A DNA stretch of 64,000 bases, taken from Candidatus Thorarchaeota archaeon. GTDB lineage: Archaea; Asgardarchaeota; Thorarchaeia; Thorarchaeales; Thorarchaeaceae. The notes below the pieces were generated by a model that saw only the letters and a program-made list of their open reading frames with translations, searched no databases and was not told where the DNA came from. The translations under genes and the position numbers were made by a program. Positions within the stretch are counted from its first letter, which is position 1. Each line of letters begins with the position of its first letter. Below are positions 43,227 to 52,014 of this stretch, piece by piece. The stretch is from positions 1-64,000 of the forward strand of contig RDOF01000001.1 in NCBI GenBank assembly GCA_011365025.1, read 5' to 3'.

Positions 43227-43469
43227 ATGAGCTCAAAGGTTTGGAGAGCAACTGGCGAATACAGAAAGAAACGTAGAAAATTCAGATTCACAAGGGAAAT
43301 GATTGCCATGAAGGAGGCTCATGTTCGTGAGCGCCTATACTCTGAGATTGGCAGTCGCCATCGTGTGAAGAGGAAGGACATAGCTATTGATGAGATTGTG
43401 GAGATAAAACCTGAAGAACTTGTCAACCTAGATCTGAGAAGGATTCTTGGTGTGGAGAGCGAACTATAA
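43227..43469 (+). CDS. rplX: Ribosomal protein LX (L18a/eL20-type)
   Basis: 80 residues from ATG 43227 with GAGGTG upstream. WRATGEYRKKRRKFRFTREM, EAHVRERLYSEIGSRHRVKR and IDEIVEIKPEEL are the archaeal LX signature. Large-subunit protein. Its stop overlaps the prefoldin start (TAATG), showing translational coupling. Confidence 0.93.
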   Translation: MSSKVWRATGEYRKKRRKFRFTREMIAMKEAHVRERLYSEIGSRHRVKRKDIAIDEIVEIKPEELVNLDLRRILGVESEL

Positions 43470-43909
43470 TGAGCCAGGAACAGCAGAAGGCTCTGGAATC
43501 GCTCTATGTAGAAAGACAACTTACCGAATCAAACATTGGTTTGCTTCAGCAGCGTCTTGAATTCACCCAAGTTCTTTTGAATAGCTATAGGACAGGATTC
43601 ATGGTTCTGGAAGAGCTTGAAGGCAAGGAAAAGGACGAAGAGATGCTGATGAATGTCGGAGGCGGCATCTATGTGCCGGCCCGGTTGGTTGATCCGCAAA
43701 AGATTACACGAACACTTGGCAGTGGAATTAGGATTGAGCAAGGGCTAGAAGAGGCGAAGAAAGGAATCGAAGCGTCCATCGTTGCTCTTGAAAATCAATA
43801 CAGGCAGCTTGCAGAAGAACATGACAAGATGGTTGCTCATCTCAACCGAGTTGGCACCGAAATGAATAGGCTAGTAGAAACGATTCAAGGACAGAGCAGC
43901 GAGGGATAA
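43469..43909 (+). CDS. pfdA: Prefoldin subunit alpha
   Basis: 146 residues. Two long coiled-coil helices flank a beta hairpin (MLMNVGGGIYVPARLVDPQK and TLGSGIRIEQGLEEA), the prefoldin alpha layout. With beta subunits it delivers unfolded proteins to the thermosome. Start overlaps the LX stop; FtsY begins 4 bases after its stop. Confidence 0.94.
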   Translation: MSQEQQKALESLYVERQLTESNIGLLQQRLEFTQVLLNSYRTGFMVLEELEGKEKDEEMLMNVGGGIYVPARLVDPQKITRTLGSGIRIEQGLEEAKKGIEASIVALENQYRQLAEEHDKMVAHLNRVGTEMNRLVETIQGQSSEG

Positions 43910-43912
43910 TCC

Positions 43913-44824
43913 TTGTTCGACAAGCTTCGGACTGCAGTAGACTCGGCAGTGACTAAGGCGACCACAAAGGAACTCGGCGACAAGAATCTCGCTGATGCAG
44001 TCTGGGCTCTTCAAATGGTTCTAATTCAGAATGATGTCGCCGTAGAGGTTGCGGAACATATTTGCAACTTAACAAAAGAGAAGCTCATAGGCACAAGAAC
44101 CGGACGCTTGGAAAATCTGAAACGGCTCTTCAAGACTGCGATCTACGAGTCTGTGTTGGAGGTTTTGACTCCAAAGCATCCATTGGATCCAGTAGAGTTC
44201 GCAGCACAGAAGAAGAGCAAGGGGGAACCAACGGTGATTCTCTTTGTTGGTGTAAATGGAACTGGAAAGACCACAACACTGGCAAAGATGGCGAACATGT
44301 ACAAGAAGAAGGGGTTCTCAGTCGTTTTGGCTGCCGGAGACACCTTTCGGGCAGGCAGCATTGAACAATTGCAGAGGCATGCCGACGCTTTGAGTTTGAA
44401 GCTCATAAAGCAGGACTACGGAGCCGATGCGGCAGCCATTGCGTATGATGCCATTGCTCATGCACGCGCCAAACATATTGATGTTGTGCTAATCGATTCG
44501 GCGGGGCGAATGCAGAGCAATAAGAATTTGATAGAAGAGATGAAGAAGATTGCACGGGTGGCGGACCCTGATTTGAAGATTTTTGTGGGCGACTCTCTTG
44601 CAGGAAATGATGCCCTCTCACAGGCTAAGGAGTTCAATGAAGCTATTGGCATTGATGGAGCAATACTAACAAAGGTTGATGCCGACCCCTCTGGTGGAGC
44701 CGCTCTCTCAGTAGCATTTGTCACGGGCAAACCAGTCATTTATGTTGGAGTTGGACAAACCTACGAAGACCTCCAACGTTTTGAGCCTGAATGGTTCGCC
44801 CAGAGGCTGATTGGTGACAAATAG
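43913..44824 (+). CDS. ftsY: Signal recognition particle receptor FtsY
   Basis: 303 residues from a TTG. N domain residues 1-100, then G1 GVNGTGKTTT at 113-122, DTFRAGSIEQL, IDSAGRMQSN (G3), TKVDADPSGG (G4) and GVGQTYEDLQRFEPEWF. Short N-terminal A domain, as in archaea. It docks the SRP-ribosome complex at the membrane. Last gene of the S19e-to-FtsY run. Confidence 0.95.
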   Translation: MFDKLRTAVDSAVTKATTKELGDKNLADAVWALQMVLIQNDVAVEVAEHICNLTKEKLIGTRTGRLENLKRLFKTAIYESVLEVLTPKHPLDPVEFAAQKKSKGEPTVILFVGVNGTGKTTTLAKMANMYKKKGFSVVLAAGDTFRAGSIEQLQRHADALSLKLIKQDYGADAAAIAYDAIAHARAKHIDVVLIDSAGRMQSNKNLIEEMKKIARVADPDLKIFVGDSLAGNDALSQAKEFNEAIGIDGAILTKVDADPSGGAALSVAFVTGKPVIYVGVGQTYEDLQRFEPEWFAQRLIGDK

Positions 44825-44894
44825 TCCCAGTGGACAATTTTATTACAGGGGGCACTTTCATCCCCTTCAACCATTCGTGACAGAGGTTACTAGT

Positions 44895-45821
44895 GTGAGT
44901 TTCAAAGGAAGGAATTTCGTTGATCTGGCCGACTTCAAGAGGCATGAACTCAGAGCCTTCTTAGATGCTGGACATGATTTGAAAAGAAAGCAGAAGCGTG
45001 GAGAACCGCATGAGATCTTAACGGGCAAGTCCATGGCCATGATTTTCATGAAGTCAAGTACGCGAACTCGCGTTTCTTTTGAAGTTGGAATGACCCAACT
45101 GGGGGGACATGCTCTCTATCTGCAACCCAGCGGTACGCAGCTTGGTCGAGGCGAAACAATTGCAGATACTGCAATTGTGCTTAGCAGATATTGCGACGTC
45201 ATTATGGCCAGAGTGTTTGGGCATGATGAAGTTGTCGAACTTGCGAAGCATGCCACAGTTCCTGTAATCAATGGTCTGTCGGACTTCCTACATCCATGTC
45301 AAATCATGGCAGACATGATGACTATAGAAGAACACAAGGGCAAGCTCGACGGACTCAAGATTGTGTATGTGGGCGACTCCAATAATGTCAGCAACTCCAT
45401 AATGCAGGGGTGCACAATAATGGGAATGGATGTCACGATTGGCTCTCCGAAGAGCTACACACCAACCGATGAAATAATGAAGCGTGCCGAAGCTCTCAGT
45501 AAGACATACAAAACGCATCTCGAGGTTGTTACGGACCCTGCAGAGGCGGTGAAGAATGCTGACGTTATCTATACTGACACCTTCTTCAGTATGGGTCAGG
45601 AGAGAGAAAAGGAGAAAGAGGATGCCCTTATGCCGTTTCAAGTAAACAGGTCACTTGTGGGCAAAGCAAAAGAAGATGTGATTGTAATGCACTGCCTACC
45701 AGCCCATCGTGACGAAGAACTAACTTCTGACATCATGGATGATCCGAAGCATTCTGTTGTGTTCGACCAGGCAGAGAATCGACTTCATGCGCAGAAAGGA
45801 ATACTAGCATTGATTGTCTAA
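44895..45821 (+). CDS. argF: Ornithine carbamoyltransferase
   Basis: 308 residues from a GTG at 44895 (GAGGTT upstream). SSTRTR at 54-59 binds carbamoyl phosphate, HPCQ at 133-136, GDSNNVSNSIM, and HCLPAHR at about 266 binds ornithine. It makes citrulline, for arginine synthesis or breakdown. The frame stays open back to 44811, overlapping FtsY, but the family N-terminus fits 44895. No other arg genes adjacent. Confidence 0.92.
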   Translation: MSFKGRNFVDLADFKRHELRAFLDAGHDLKRKQKRGEPHEILTGKSMAMIFMKSSTRTRVSFEVGMTQLGGHALYLQPSGTQLGRGETIADTAIVLSRYCDVIMARVFGHDEVVELAKHATVPVINGLSDFLHPCQIMADMMTIEEHKGKLDGLKIVYVGDSNNVSNSIMQGCTIMGMDVTIGSPKSYTPTDEIMKRAEALSKTYKTHLEVVTDPAEAVKNADVIYTDTFFSMGQEREKEKEDALMPFQVNRSLVGKAKEDVIVMHCLPAHRDEELTSDIMDDPKHSVVFDQAENRLHAQKGILALIV

Positions 45822-45833
45822 GAGGATGATGAA

Positions 45834-46799
45834 TTGGCAAACGAAGTTGTGGCCATAGGCAAAATCAACATGGATGTGGTGATGCGTGTTGAGAATCTAC
45901 CAGGACCAAATGACCATGTGACAACAGATGAGGGGTACATATCTTTCGGGGGATCAGCCAGCAACTTCGCCACTCAATCCGCTCGTCTGGGGGTCCCCAC
46001 AGGCCTTGTTAGTTGCATAGGAAACGATGTCTATGGCCAGCTTGCGCTCAAGGAACTCGCACAAGCTGGAGTCGATACAAGTCAGGTCCTTGTATTGGAC
46101 CAGCAACCTACGGGAATATTCTTTCTTGCAGAGCAACGAAATGGAAATAGAATCGTTTTCACCGAGCCTGGAGCAAACCGTTTCCTTGAGAAGCATATCT
46201 TTGATGAAGAAGCTGTTGCCAAGGCAAAAATCATACATGTGGCTGGGGGATTTCCAATGATGAACGCAAGAGCTCTGCAAACAGCCACCCTAAATGGCAT
46301 GATATTCTCTCTTGATCCTGGTCGTGCCGCTGGAAACCTAGACTTCTCGAAGACCTTGTCTAAAACGGACCTTCTCTTCGTCAATGAGATAGAACTAAAG
46401 ACCTACTTCAATATCCCGCCAACTGAGAAGAATCTGAAGGCCTTTGCTAAGACATTCCCAGGAATTGTAATTGTAAAGAGAGGAAGGAAGGGTGCTGTGG
46501 CAACGGATGGATTTGAATACTGCACTTCCCAAGTATTCGATGTCAAGACAGTAGACACCCTGGGTGCAGGCGACGCGTTTGCTGCTGGCTTTGTTACAGC
46601 ATGGACTCGTTCTGAGAATATAGAAAAGGCCCTTCACGTTGGGAATGCCGTTGCAGCTCTGACAATAACAAAGCAGGGAGCACAGAGCGGACAACCAACA
46701 CTCAAAGAAGCATCAAAACTGCTCAAGGATAATGGTGTGGCGATTGACTCCATATTGAGAACTTTTGGTGAACGAAAGAGAAGGAAAAAGCGTCGGTAA
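45834..46799 (+). CDS. PfkB family carbohydrate/nucleoside kinase
   Basis: 321 residues from a TTG. GYISFGGSASNFATQSARLG is PfkB signature 1 and VDTLGAGDAFAAGFVTAW signature 2 with the catalytic D. The substrate could be ribose, adenosine or another sugar/nucleoside; family alone does not decide. It follows OTC by 12 bases and ends in a very basic tail (ERKRRKKRR). Confidence 0.85.
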   Translation: MANEVVAIGKINMDVVMRVENLPGPNDHVTTDEGYISFGGSASNFATQSARLGVPTGLVSCIGNDVYGQLALKELAQAGVDTSQVLVLDQQPTGIFFLAEQRNGNRIVFTEPGANRFLEKHIFDEEAVAKAKIIHVAGGFPMMNARALQTATLNGMIFSLDPGRAAGNLDFSKTLSKTDLLFVNEIELKTYFNIPPTEKNLKAFAKTFPGIVIVKRGRKGAVATDGFEYCTSQVFDVKTVDTLGAGDAFAAGFVTAWTRSENIEKALHVGNAVAALTITKQGAQSGQPTLKEASKLLKDNGVAIDSILRTFGERKRRKKRR

Positions 46800-46860
46800 C
46801 GAGTAATACCAGCGTAGTATTCTACTTTTTGTTAGCGAAATACAGCGGTAATAGTAGAAG

Positions 46861-48054
46861 ATGGAAGGTGAGAGTGAACTAATGCACCCATTACTAGAAG
46901 AGGTCCTCCGCAGTCCGGCAAGACGCGACGTTCCTATTGCGAAACCAAGCAAGAAATCCTCAAAGTCAGCTACTACAGACGAGGAATTGGCGGACTTGCT
47001 TGAATCAGTCACCGCGCGAATACTTGTTGTGGGCGTAGGTGGAGCAGGTAATAATGCCGTAACGCGCCTAATGGAAGTTGGAGTTGAGGGAGCAGAAACT
47101 CTAGCTGCAAACACAGATGCACAGGATCTCTACGTCTGCAATTCCAATCATAAGCTACTCTTGGGCAGGGAAACGTGCGGTGGACTGGGTGCGGGAAATA
47201 ACCCGGATATTGGAGAAGCTGCAGCCCAGGAAACGTATGAGGTCATCAAGGATGTTGTGAGAGCGGACCTTGTATTCATTACAGCAGGAATGGGGGGAGG
47301 AACCGGCACTGGTGCAGCACCCCTCATAGCAAAAGCTGCAAAAGAAACCGGTGCCCTTACTGTCGCAATTGTATGCCTGCCTTTTGATGTTGAAGGCGCC
47401 ACAAGGAAGAGGAATGCAACAAGAGGCCTCAAGGGCCTTATGGAACACGTTGACACCCTTATCGCGATTCCTAATGAAAAACTCCTTGAGATTGCACCAG
47501 ATTTGTCATTACCCGAGGCATTCATGGTGGCTGATGAAGTACTTGTAAGAGCTGTGAAGGGTATTGCAGAGCTTATTTCCAAGCCAGGTCTTGTCAACCT
47601 AGACTTTGCTGATGTCAGAACCACGATGAAGAATGGTGGTGTGTCAATAATCGCACTAGGTGAGGGAACGGGCGAGAACAGAGCGGAAGAAGCTGTTATC
47701 AATGCTCTACGCAATCCTCTGATTGATGTATCAATCGAGAATGCTAGGAACATACTGGTAAATGTCAGTGGAAGTACAGACCTGCAGCTTGCTGAGGCTA
47801 AGAGGGTTGTTCAGCTTGTGACCGAACAGGTCAATCCAAATGCAGAGATCATCTATGGAGCACTTATATCTCATGAGCTGGAGGATAGGCTTCGTGTGAC
47901 CATTATAGCCTCAGGGGTTAATTCGCCGTACGTCTTTGATAACACTGAACGAGTCACACCATTGGCAGATGACCTCAAATCGGATTTGGGACTGCATCGT
48001 CTTGATGATACAGACGTAGACACTCAGGAAGGGTTAAAAGAAAAGCCAGAGTGA
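46861..48054 (+). CDS. ftsZ: Cell division GTPase FtsZ
   Basis: 397 residues. VVGVGGAGNNAV at about 56-67, the tubulin signature GGGTGTG at 145-151, and NxDFADVRTTMKNGG (T7 loop) are intact. The N-terminus carries about 50 extra residues, Ser/Lys-rich. It polymerises into the division ring. SecE, Spt5 and L11 follow, the order seen in many archaea. Confidence 0.96.
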   Translation: MEGESELMHPLLEEVLRSPARRDVPIAKPSKKSSKSATTDEELADLLESVTARILVVGVGGAGNNAVTRLMEVGVEGAETLAANTDAQDLYVCNSNHKLLLGRETCGGLGAGNNPDIGEAAAQETYEVIKDVVRADLVFITAGMGGGTGTGAAPLIAKAAKETGALTVAIVCLPFDVEGATRKRNATRGLKGLMEHVDTLIAIPNEKLLEIAPDLSLPEAFMVADEVLVRAVKGIAELISKPGLVNLDFADVRTTMKNGGVSIIALGEGTGENRAEEAVINALRNPLIDVSIENARNILVNVSGSTDLQLAEAKRVVQLVTEQVNPNAEIIYGALISHELEDRLRVTIIASGVNSPYVFDNTERVTPLADDLKSDLGLHRLDDTDVDTQEGLKEKPE

Positions 48055-48109
48055 AAACATTCGAATGCAGTATCGCCTAGGCGGTCCTGTATAGGGATGT
48101 GAAGCCAGT

Positions 48110-48298
48110 TTGGGAATTAGCAGTTTCATCAAAGAAAGCAGGCGAATACTGAAGCTTGCTACCAAACCATCAAGGAAAGAGCTTTGGCTAAGCGCAAGGA
48201 TAACCGTTCTTGCGATGCTCTTGGTGGGTATGCTCAGCTTCATTGTCCAAGTATTCATGATCGTCATTACAGGCGATTGGGGAACTGCAACCACATAA
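48110..48298 (+). CDS. secE: Preprotein translocase subunit SecE
   Basis: 62 residues from a TTG. An amphipathic helix (FIKESRRILKLATKPSRKEL) then one membrane helix (ITVLAMLLVGMLSFIVQVFM), the archaeal SecE/Sec61-gamma layout. Placed between FtsZ and Spt5 as is usual. It clamps SecY in the membrane. Confidence 0.9.
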   Translation: MGISSFIKESRRILKLATKPSRKELWLSARITVLAMLLVGMLSFIVQVFMIVITGDWGTATT

Positions 48299-48407
48299 TA
48301 GACGAAATTCCTAAGTGTTGAACTGGCATTCAAAACATGTCCCTTAGAACCCATAGCGCAAGTTTGGCGCTGTGCCTTCTTGAGAGTTAAGTCTTGGATG
48401 TGCTGAA

Positions 48408-49070
48408 ATGGAGCATAGAAACAGCATCTACGCAATTAGAACGACTATCGGCCAGGAACGAGGCGTTACAGACCTCATAACAACTGCAGTCATTGGTGAG
48501 ACCGATGTTTGGGGGTGTCCATTCTGCGGCGAGGATTTTGCCTCAAGAGCTGCAACAGCAGAGCACATGAAGAGCTGCAAGAAGAAGGGAAAGAAAGATG
48601 GAGAACCAAAGCTCATCTCTGAAAACCCATTGGTTGGCAGAGTTATGGCAATTCTTGTTCCCGAAACCCTTCGTGGGTACGTATTCTTAGAAACGCTCGA
48701 GTTCAGGGATGTTGAACTGGCAATATCAGGTGTCCCACATGTCCGAGGACGAGTTGGAGGAAAGGTGAGCTTTGATGAGATTGACAAATTCCTTGTACCC
48801 AAGCCTGCAGCAGAGGGTATTTCGACTGGAGATGTCGTTGAAATCATCTCTGGGCCATTCAAGGGAGAACGCGCAAAGGTGGCCAGAGTAGAGGCAGCCA
48901 AAGAGGAACTCATCCTCGAATTGTTGGATAGCCCACACACAATCCCAATACGCGTACATGCAGACTTTGCAAAGATAGTTGAAAAAGCAGTGAGAGAAGA
49001 AGCTCCAGCCGCCGAGGCATCTGCCAAAGACGAGAAAGAAGATGATGATTCATTCTGGGCCCATGACTAG
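48408..49070 (+). CDS. spt5: Transcription elongation factor Spt5 with an inserted zinc finger
   Basis: 220 residues. The NGN domain starts NSIYAIRTTIGQERGVTDL and continues MAILVPETLRGYVFLETLEF and ISGVPHVRGRVGG; the KOW domain is GDVVEIISGPFKGERAKVAR near 145-165. Between the first NGN helix and next strand lies an insertion with C37-x2-C40 and H53-x3-C57. The acidic C-terminus is long. It binds RNA polymerase clamp with Spt4 and aids elongation. Confidence 0.93.
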   Translation: MEHRNSIYAIRTTIGQERGVTDLITTAVIGETDVWGCPFCGEDFASRAATAEHMKSCKKKGKKDGEPKLISENPLVGRVMAILVPETLRGYVFLETLEFRDVELAISGVPHVRGRVGGKVSFDEIDKFLVPKPAAEGISTGDVVEIISGPFKGERAKVARVEAAKEELILELLDSPHTIPIRVHADFAKIVEKAVREEAPAAEASAKDEKEDDDSFWAHD

Positions 49071-49212
49071 CCCAGTCAACCGTCCTATCTAGTACTACTT
49101 AGGCCATTGTCAGTCCAAAAGCCTTAAAACAATCCTGCAAAGGAGAGCCTTAACTCCTTAAACAGACACTAACGCAAGACGTTGTGTCAGGGGTGAAGAA
49201 AGATGATAATGA

Positions 49213-49304
49213 ATGCAGTAGACCATGCTGGACGCCGTTCTTGTTGTGCCGCCTGGTCGACCCCGGTGATGCACTTTCTGTGTGTTAACCTACTGCATCA
49301 GGAG
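49213..49304 (+). promoter_or_regulatory. Structured mRNA leader before L11, candidate L1 binding site
   Basis: ATGCAGTAG (49213-49221) pairs perfectly with CTACTGCAT (49290-49298), enclosing about 70 bases, and GGAG follows at 49301. Inside are TGGACGCC, GGTCGACC and CCGGTGATGC, which resemble segments of the 23S rRNA L1-stalk helices 76-78 (GUGGACGCC, GCCGACC, GGUGAAAUACC). L1 autoregulates its operon in other organisms by such mimicry. The match is from memory of the rRNA and needs folding and alignment. Confidence 0.5.
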
Positions 49305-49306
49305 TT

Positions 49307-49819
49307 GTGCAAGAATTGAGCGAGAAGCCAATAGTAGTAGAGGCAATGGTAGAAGGTGGTAAAGCCTCTGGAGGTCCTCCGATTGGTCCGGCTCTAGGGC
49401 CTACTGGTGTCAATATCTTTCAGGTAGTCACCAAGATCAATGAGGAAACAGCGCCCTTTGCTGGACTCAAGGTCCCCGTCAGAATCACGGTTAATCCATC
49501 TGACAAGAGCTTCGAGGTTGAAGTAGGCACTCCGCCAACAAGTGCTTTGATTCTCAAGGAGATTGGACAGCCAAAAGGTTCCGGAGAAGCAGGCAGTGCC
49601 GTAATAGGCAACCTGACCATTGACCAGCTGAAGACCATTGCGAAAGGAAAAGCGAACGACCTGTCTGCGCTTGAGATGAAAACCGCTGCAATGATAATAT
49701 CGGGCACCTGTGTTTCAATGGGTGTAACAATCGAGGGAAAGACACCGAAGGAGTTCCAGAAAGAGGTTCGTGAAGGCCTCTGGGACAGTCAACTCGATGA
49801 ACCTCTTAGGGAGGGATAG
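49307..49819 (+). CDS. rpl11: Ribosomal protein L11
   Basis: 170 residues. MVEGGKASGGPPIGPALGPTGVNI and FQVVTKINEETAPFAGL, then PPTSALILKEIGQPKGSGE, are L11 signatures. GTG at 49307 lies only two bases after GGAG, so a TTG at 49316 is a reasonable alternative start. First gene of the L11-L1-L10-L12 stalk operon; L1 begins 2 bases after its stop. Confidence 0.95.
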   Translation: MQELSEKPIVVEAMVEGGKASGGPPIGPALGPTGVNIFQVVTKINEETAPFAGLKVPVRITVNPSDKSFEVEVGTPPTSALILKEIGQPKGSGEAGSAVIGNLTIDQLKTIAKGKANDLSALEMKTAAMIISGTCVSMGVTIEGKTPKEFQKEVREGLWDSQLDEPLREG

Positions 49820-49821
49820 AT

Positions 49822-50484
49822 ATGTCATTCAATGTTGACGTAATTGAAACTGCGGTTGCCGAGGCACGCGCAAAGGGTAATGAAAAAGGCACAAAGTTCG
49901 AGCAGAGCTTTGATGTCGCAGTCAACTTCAGAAAGAAGGAGTTGGACATTTCAAAACCTGAGAATAGGCTCAATCAAGAAGTTGTGTTGCCCAACGCAAT
50001 GTATCCACCGGTCAAGGTGTGTGCGTTTGGCGATGGCGAGTTTGCTGATAAGGCAGTAGAAGCAGGTGTGACTCGTGTTGTGAGCAAGGAAGAGATTCCC
50101 AAGCTTGGAGAAGAGAAGAAGGAGAGGAAGCTACTTGCAAAGACCTTCGATTTCTTCATCTCAGCCGTTGATGCCATGCCTCTTGTTGGTCGGTATCTTG
50201 GTCAGGCATTAGGTCCGCGAGGAAAAATGCCAAAGCCATTCCCACCGCAAGCTGACCTCAATGCAGTGATTGACCAGTATCAGCGCACCGTTCGCATAAG
50301 AATGAGAAATACACCCACTTTCCACGTGAAAGTGGGGCATGTGAAAATGGATGACAGAGAGATTGCTGACAACATTGCGGCAATTCTTGGTTTTGTTCAC
50401 AGCAAGGGCTTCATTGACCGTGTGGGAAGTGTGTTAGTGAAGACCACAATGGGACCTCCCATTAATGTGAGCGTCGAGAGGTGA
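49822..50484 (+). CDS. rpl1: Ribosomal protein L1
   Basis: 220 residues. FEQSFDVAVNFRKKELDISK, MPLVGRYLGQALGPRGKMPK and GHVKMDDREIADNIAAIL match L1. It forms the mobile L1 stalk and represses its own operon in other organisms. Its likely mRNA target is the leader before L11. Confidence 0.96.
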   Translation: MSFNVDVIETAVAEARAKGNEKGTKFEQSFDVAVNFRKKELDISKPENRLNQEVVLPNAMYPPVKVCAFGDGEFADKAVEAGVTRVVSKEEIPKLGEEKKERKLLAKTFDFFISAVDAMPLVGRYLGQALGPRGKMPKPFPPQADLNAVIDQYQRTVRIRMRNTPTFHVKVGHVKMDDREIADNIAAILGFVHSKGFIDRVGSVLVKTTMGPPINVSVER

Positions 50485-50488
50485 TCAG

Positions 50489-51505
50489 GTGTCAGTATAC
50501 GAAAAGAACATTCCACAGTGGAAAGTCAACCTAGTGGAAGAGCTTTCCTCACGAATCAAGGGAAGCGCAATGGTTGGACTTGTGAATGTGGAAGGAGTAG
50601 GTGCAAAACAGCTCTCTGGTATTAGAGAGAGTCTGAGAGGCTCTGCAGACATTAAGATGGCACGCAACACGCTTATGATCAGAGCTCTTGAAGCTTCAAA
50701 GGTCAAGGGAATAGACCCCCTAATTGACTATGTTAAGGGGCCCGTAGCCTTTGTCTTCAGTAACGAAGATCCCTTTGCCCTCAGCAAGTTTCTGCGTGAG
50801 AACAAGACTCCTGCACCGGCTAAGGGTGGCCAGACTGCACCAAAGGACATCATGGTTCCGGCTATGAATACGGGTGTAGCTCCGGGTCCCTTCATTAGCG
50901 AGCTTGCAGCTCTCAAGATTCCATCCCGTGTCAAGGGTGGTGTGATTCATATCATCGATGACACGGTTGCTGTCAAGGCCGGAGATGTGATTTCTAATGC
51001 CATGGCCTTGATGCTGACAAGGCTCGGAATAGAGCCAATGGAGCTTCAACTGAAGCTGATTGCAGCATATACAGATGGATCTGTTCTTACAACAGAAAGC
51101 TTCGATGTTGACCTAGAAGGCCTCTTTCAGAGCGTCATTCTTGGCCATCAATACGCAGTCAATCTCTCAATCAATTCTGGATATCCCACAACTGATACAA
51201 TGCCAATGATAATCGTAAAGGCAGACAGAGAAGCGAAAAGCCTAGCACTCAGTCTTGGCTTCTTCACGCCGGATTTGCTTAGCGAGTTCCTTGCTAAGGC
51301 AAACTCAGAAGTGTTTGCCCTCGCGGCGGCTATATCAGAGAAGGATCCAAAGGCAATACCCTCGGATATGCTCGACCAAGTTCGATCTGCTGCTACTGCT
51401 GCGCCAGCCACTACATCGGCTACGCAGCCGGATGCAAAACCAGAGGAACCAGAAGAGGAAGATGAGGAGGAAGAAGTTGCAGGCCTCTCAGGCCTGTTTG
51501 GATAG
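50489..51505 (+). CDS. rpl10: Ribosomal protein L10 (P0)
   Basis: 338 residues from a GTG. KxSxxIKGSAMVGLVNVEGV, the RGSADIKMARNTLM motif, and the archaeal insertion around 110-180 are present; the C-terminus is Ala/Pro then acidic, ending EVAGLSGLFG, nearly the same tail as L12. The tail recruits GTPase factors. Base of the ribosomal stalk. Confidence 0.95.
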   Translation: MSVYEKNIPQWKVNLVEELSSRIKGSAMVGLVNVEGVGAKQLSGIRESLRGSADIKMARNTLMIRALEASKVKGIDPLIDYVKGPVAFVFSNEDPFALSKFLRENKTPAPAKGGQTAPKDIMVPAMNTGVAPGPFISELAALKIPSRVKGGVIHIIDDTVAVKAGDVISNAMALMLTRLGIEPMELQLKLIAAYTDGSVLTTESFDVDLEGLFQSVILGHQYAVNLSINSGYPTTDTMPMIIVKADREAKSLALSLGFFTPDLLSEFLAKANSEVFALAAAISEKDPKAIPSDMLDQVRSAATAAPATTSATQPDAKPEEPEEEDEEEEVAGLSGLFG

Positions 51506-51523
51506 AAAACGAGGTAGAAAAAC

Positions 51524-51832
51524 ATGGAGTACGTATATTCCGCACTTCTGCTCCACAAAGCTGGAAAGAAGGTAGATGCTAAGGGCATGGAGGCCGTCCT
51601 CACCGCTGCAGGTGTGACACCTGACAAGGGTAGAATCAAGGCCCTCTTGGCAGCTCTGGAAGGGGTTGATATTGATGAAGCCCTGAAAGGCGCAGCTATG
51701 CCTATGGCGATGGCAGCAGCTCCTGTTGCGGGTGGCGCCGCAGCTGCAGCTCCTGCCGCTGAGGAGAAGAAGAAAGAGGAAGAGAAGGAAGAAGAGGAAG
51801 AAGTTGCAGGCCTTGGTAGTCTTTTCGGGTAA
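51524..51832 (+). CDS. rpl12: Ribosomal protein L12 (archaeal P1 type)
   Basis: 102 residues. [20 protein letters not shown], the [21 protein letters not shown] helices, an Ala-rich hinge and the acidic tail ending [11 protein letters not shown]. Several dimers bind L10 and activate translational GTPases. Last gene of the operon, followed by a hairpin terminator. Confidence 0.95.
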   Translation: MEYVYSALLLHKAGKKVDAKGMEAVLTAAGVTPDKGRIKALLAALEGVDIDEALKGAAMPMAMAAAPVAGGAAAAAPAAEEKKKEEEKEEEEEVAGLGSLFG

Positions 51833-51883
51833 ACCAAGAAATGAACCTTCTACTCTAAGATGTTTCCTTAGCTTAGACGGATG

Positions 51884-51922
51884 GACAGGTAGCAAGCCTG
51901 TCTGTCCATTGATTCTATTTTT
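51884..51922 (+). terminator. Hairpin and T-rich run after L12
   Basis: GACAGG (51884-51889) pairs with CCTGTC (51897-51902) around a seven-base loop, with extra flanking pairing available, and ATTCTATTTTT follows within 20 bases. It lies about 50 bases after the L12 stop and would end the stalk operon. Confidence 0.5.
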
Positions 51923-52014
51923 GCGGCATCTTGCATCTAATCTGGCATTTGGATCTCCGACGCCATTGAAGATTATCCGTAGACATGGCAAAATGAGCTG
52001 GCCAACAAAAAGAA

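Noticed and set aside
44811..44894. Longer start for ornithine carbamoyltransferase
   Set aside because: The extension overlaps the FtsY end and is not family-like, while GTG 44895 has a ribosome site.
51840..52014. Separate small gene after L12
   Set aside because: Only a terminator-like hairpin and short frames without start signals are present.
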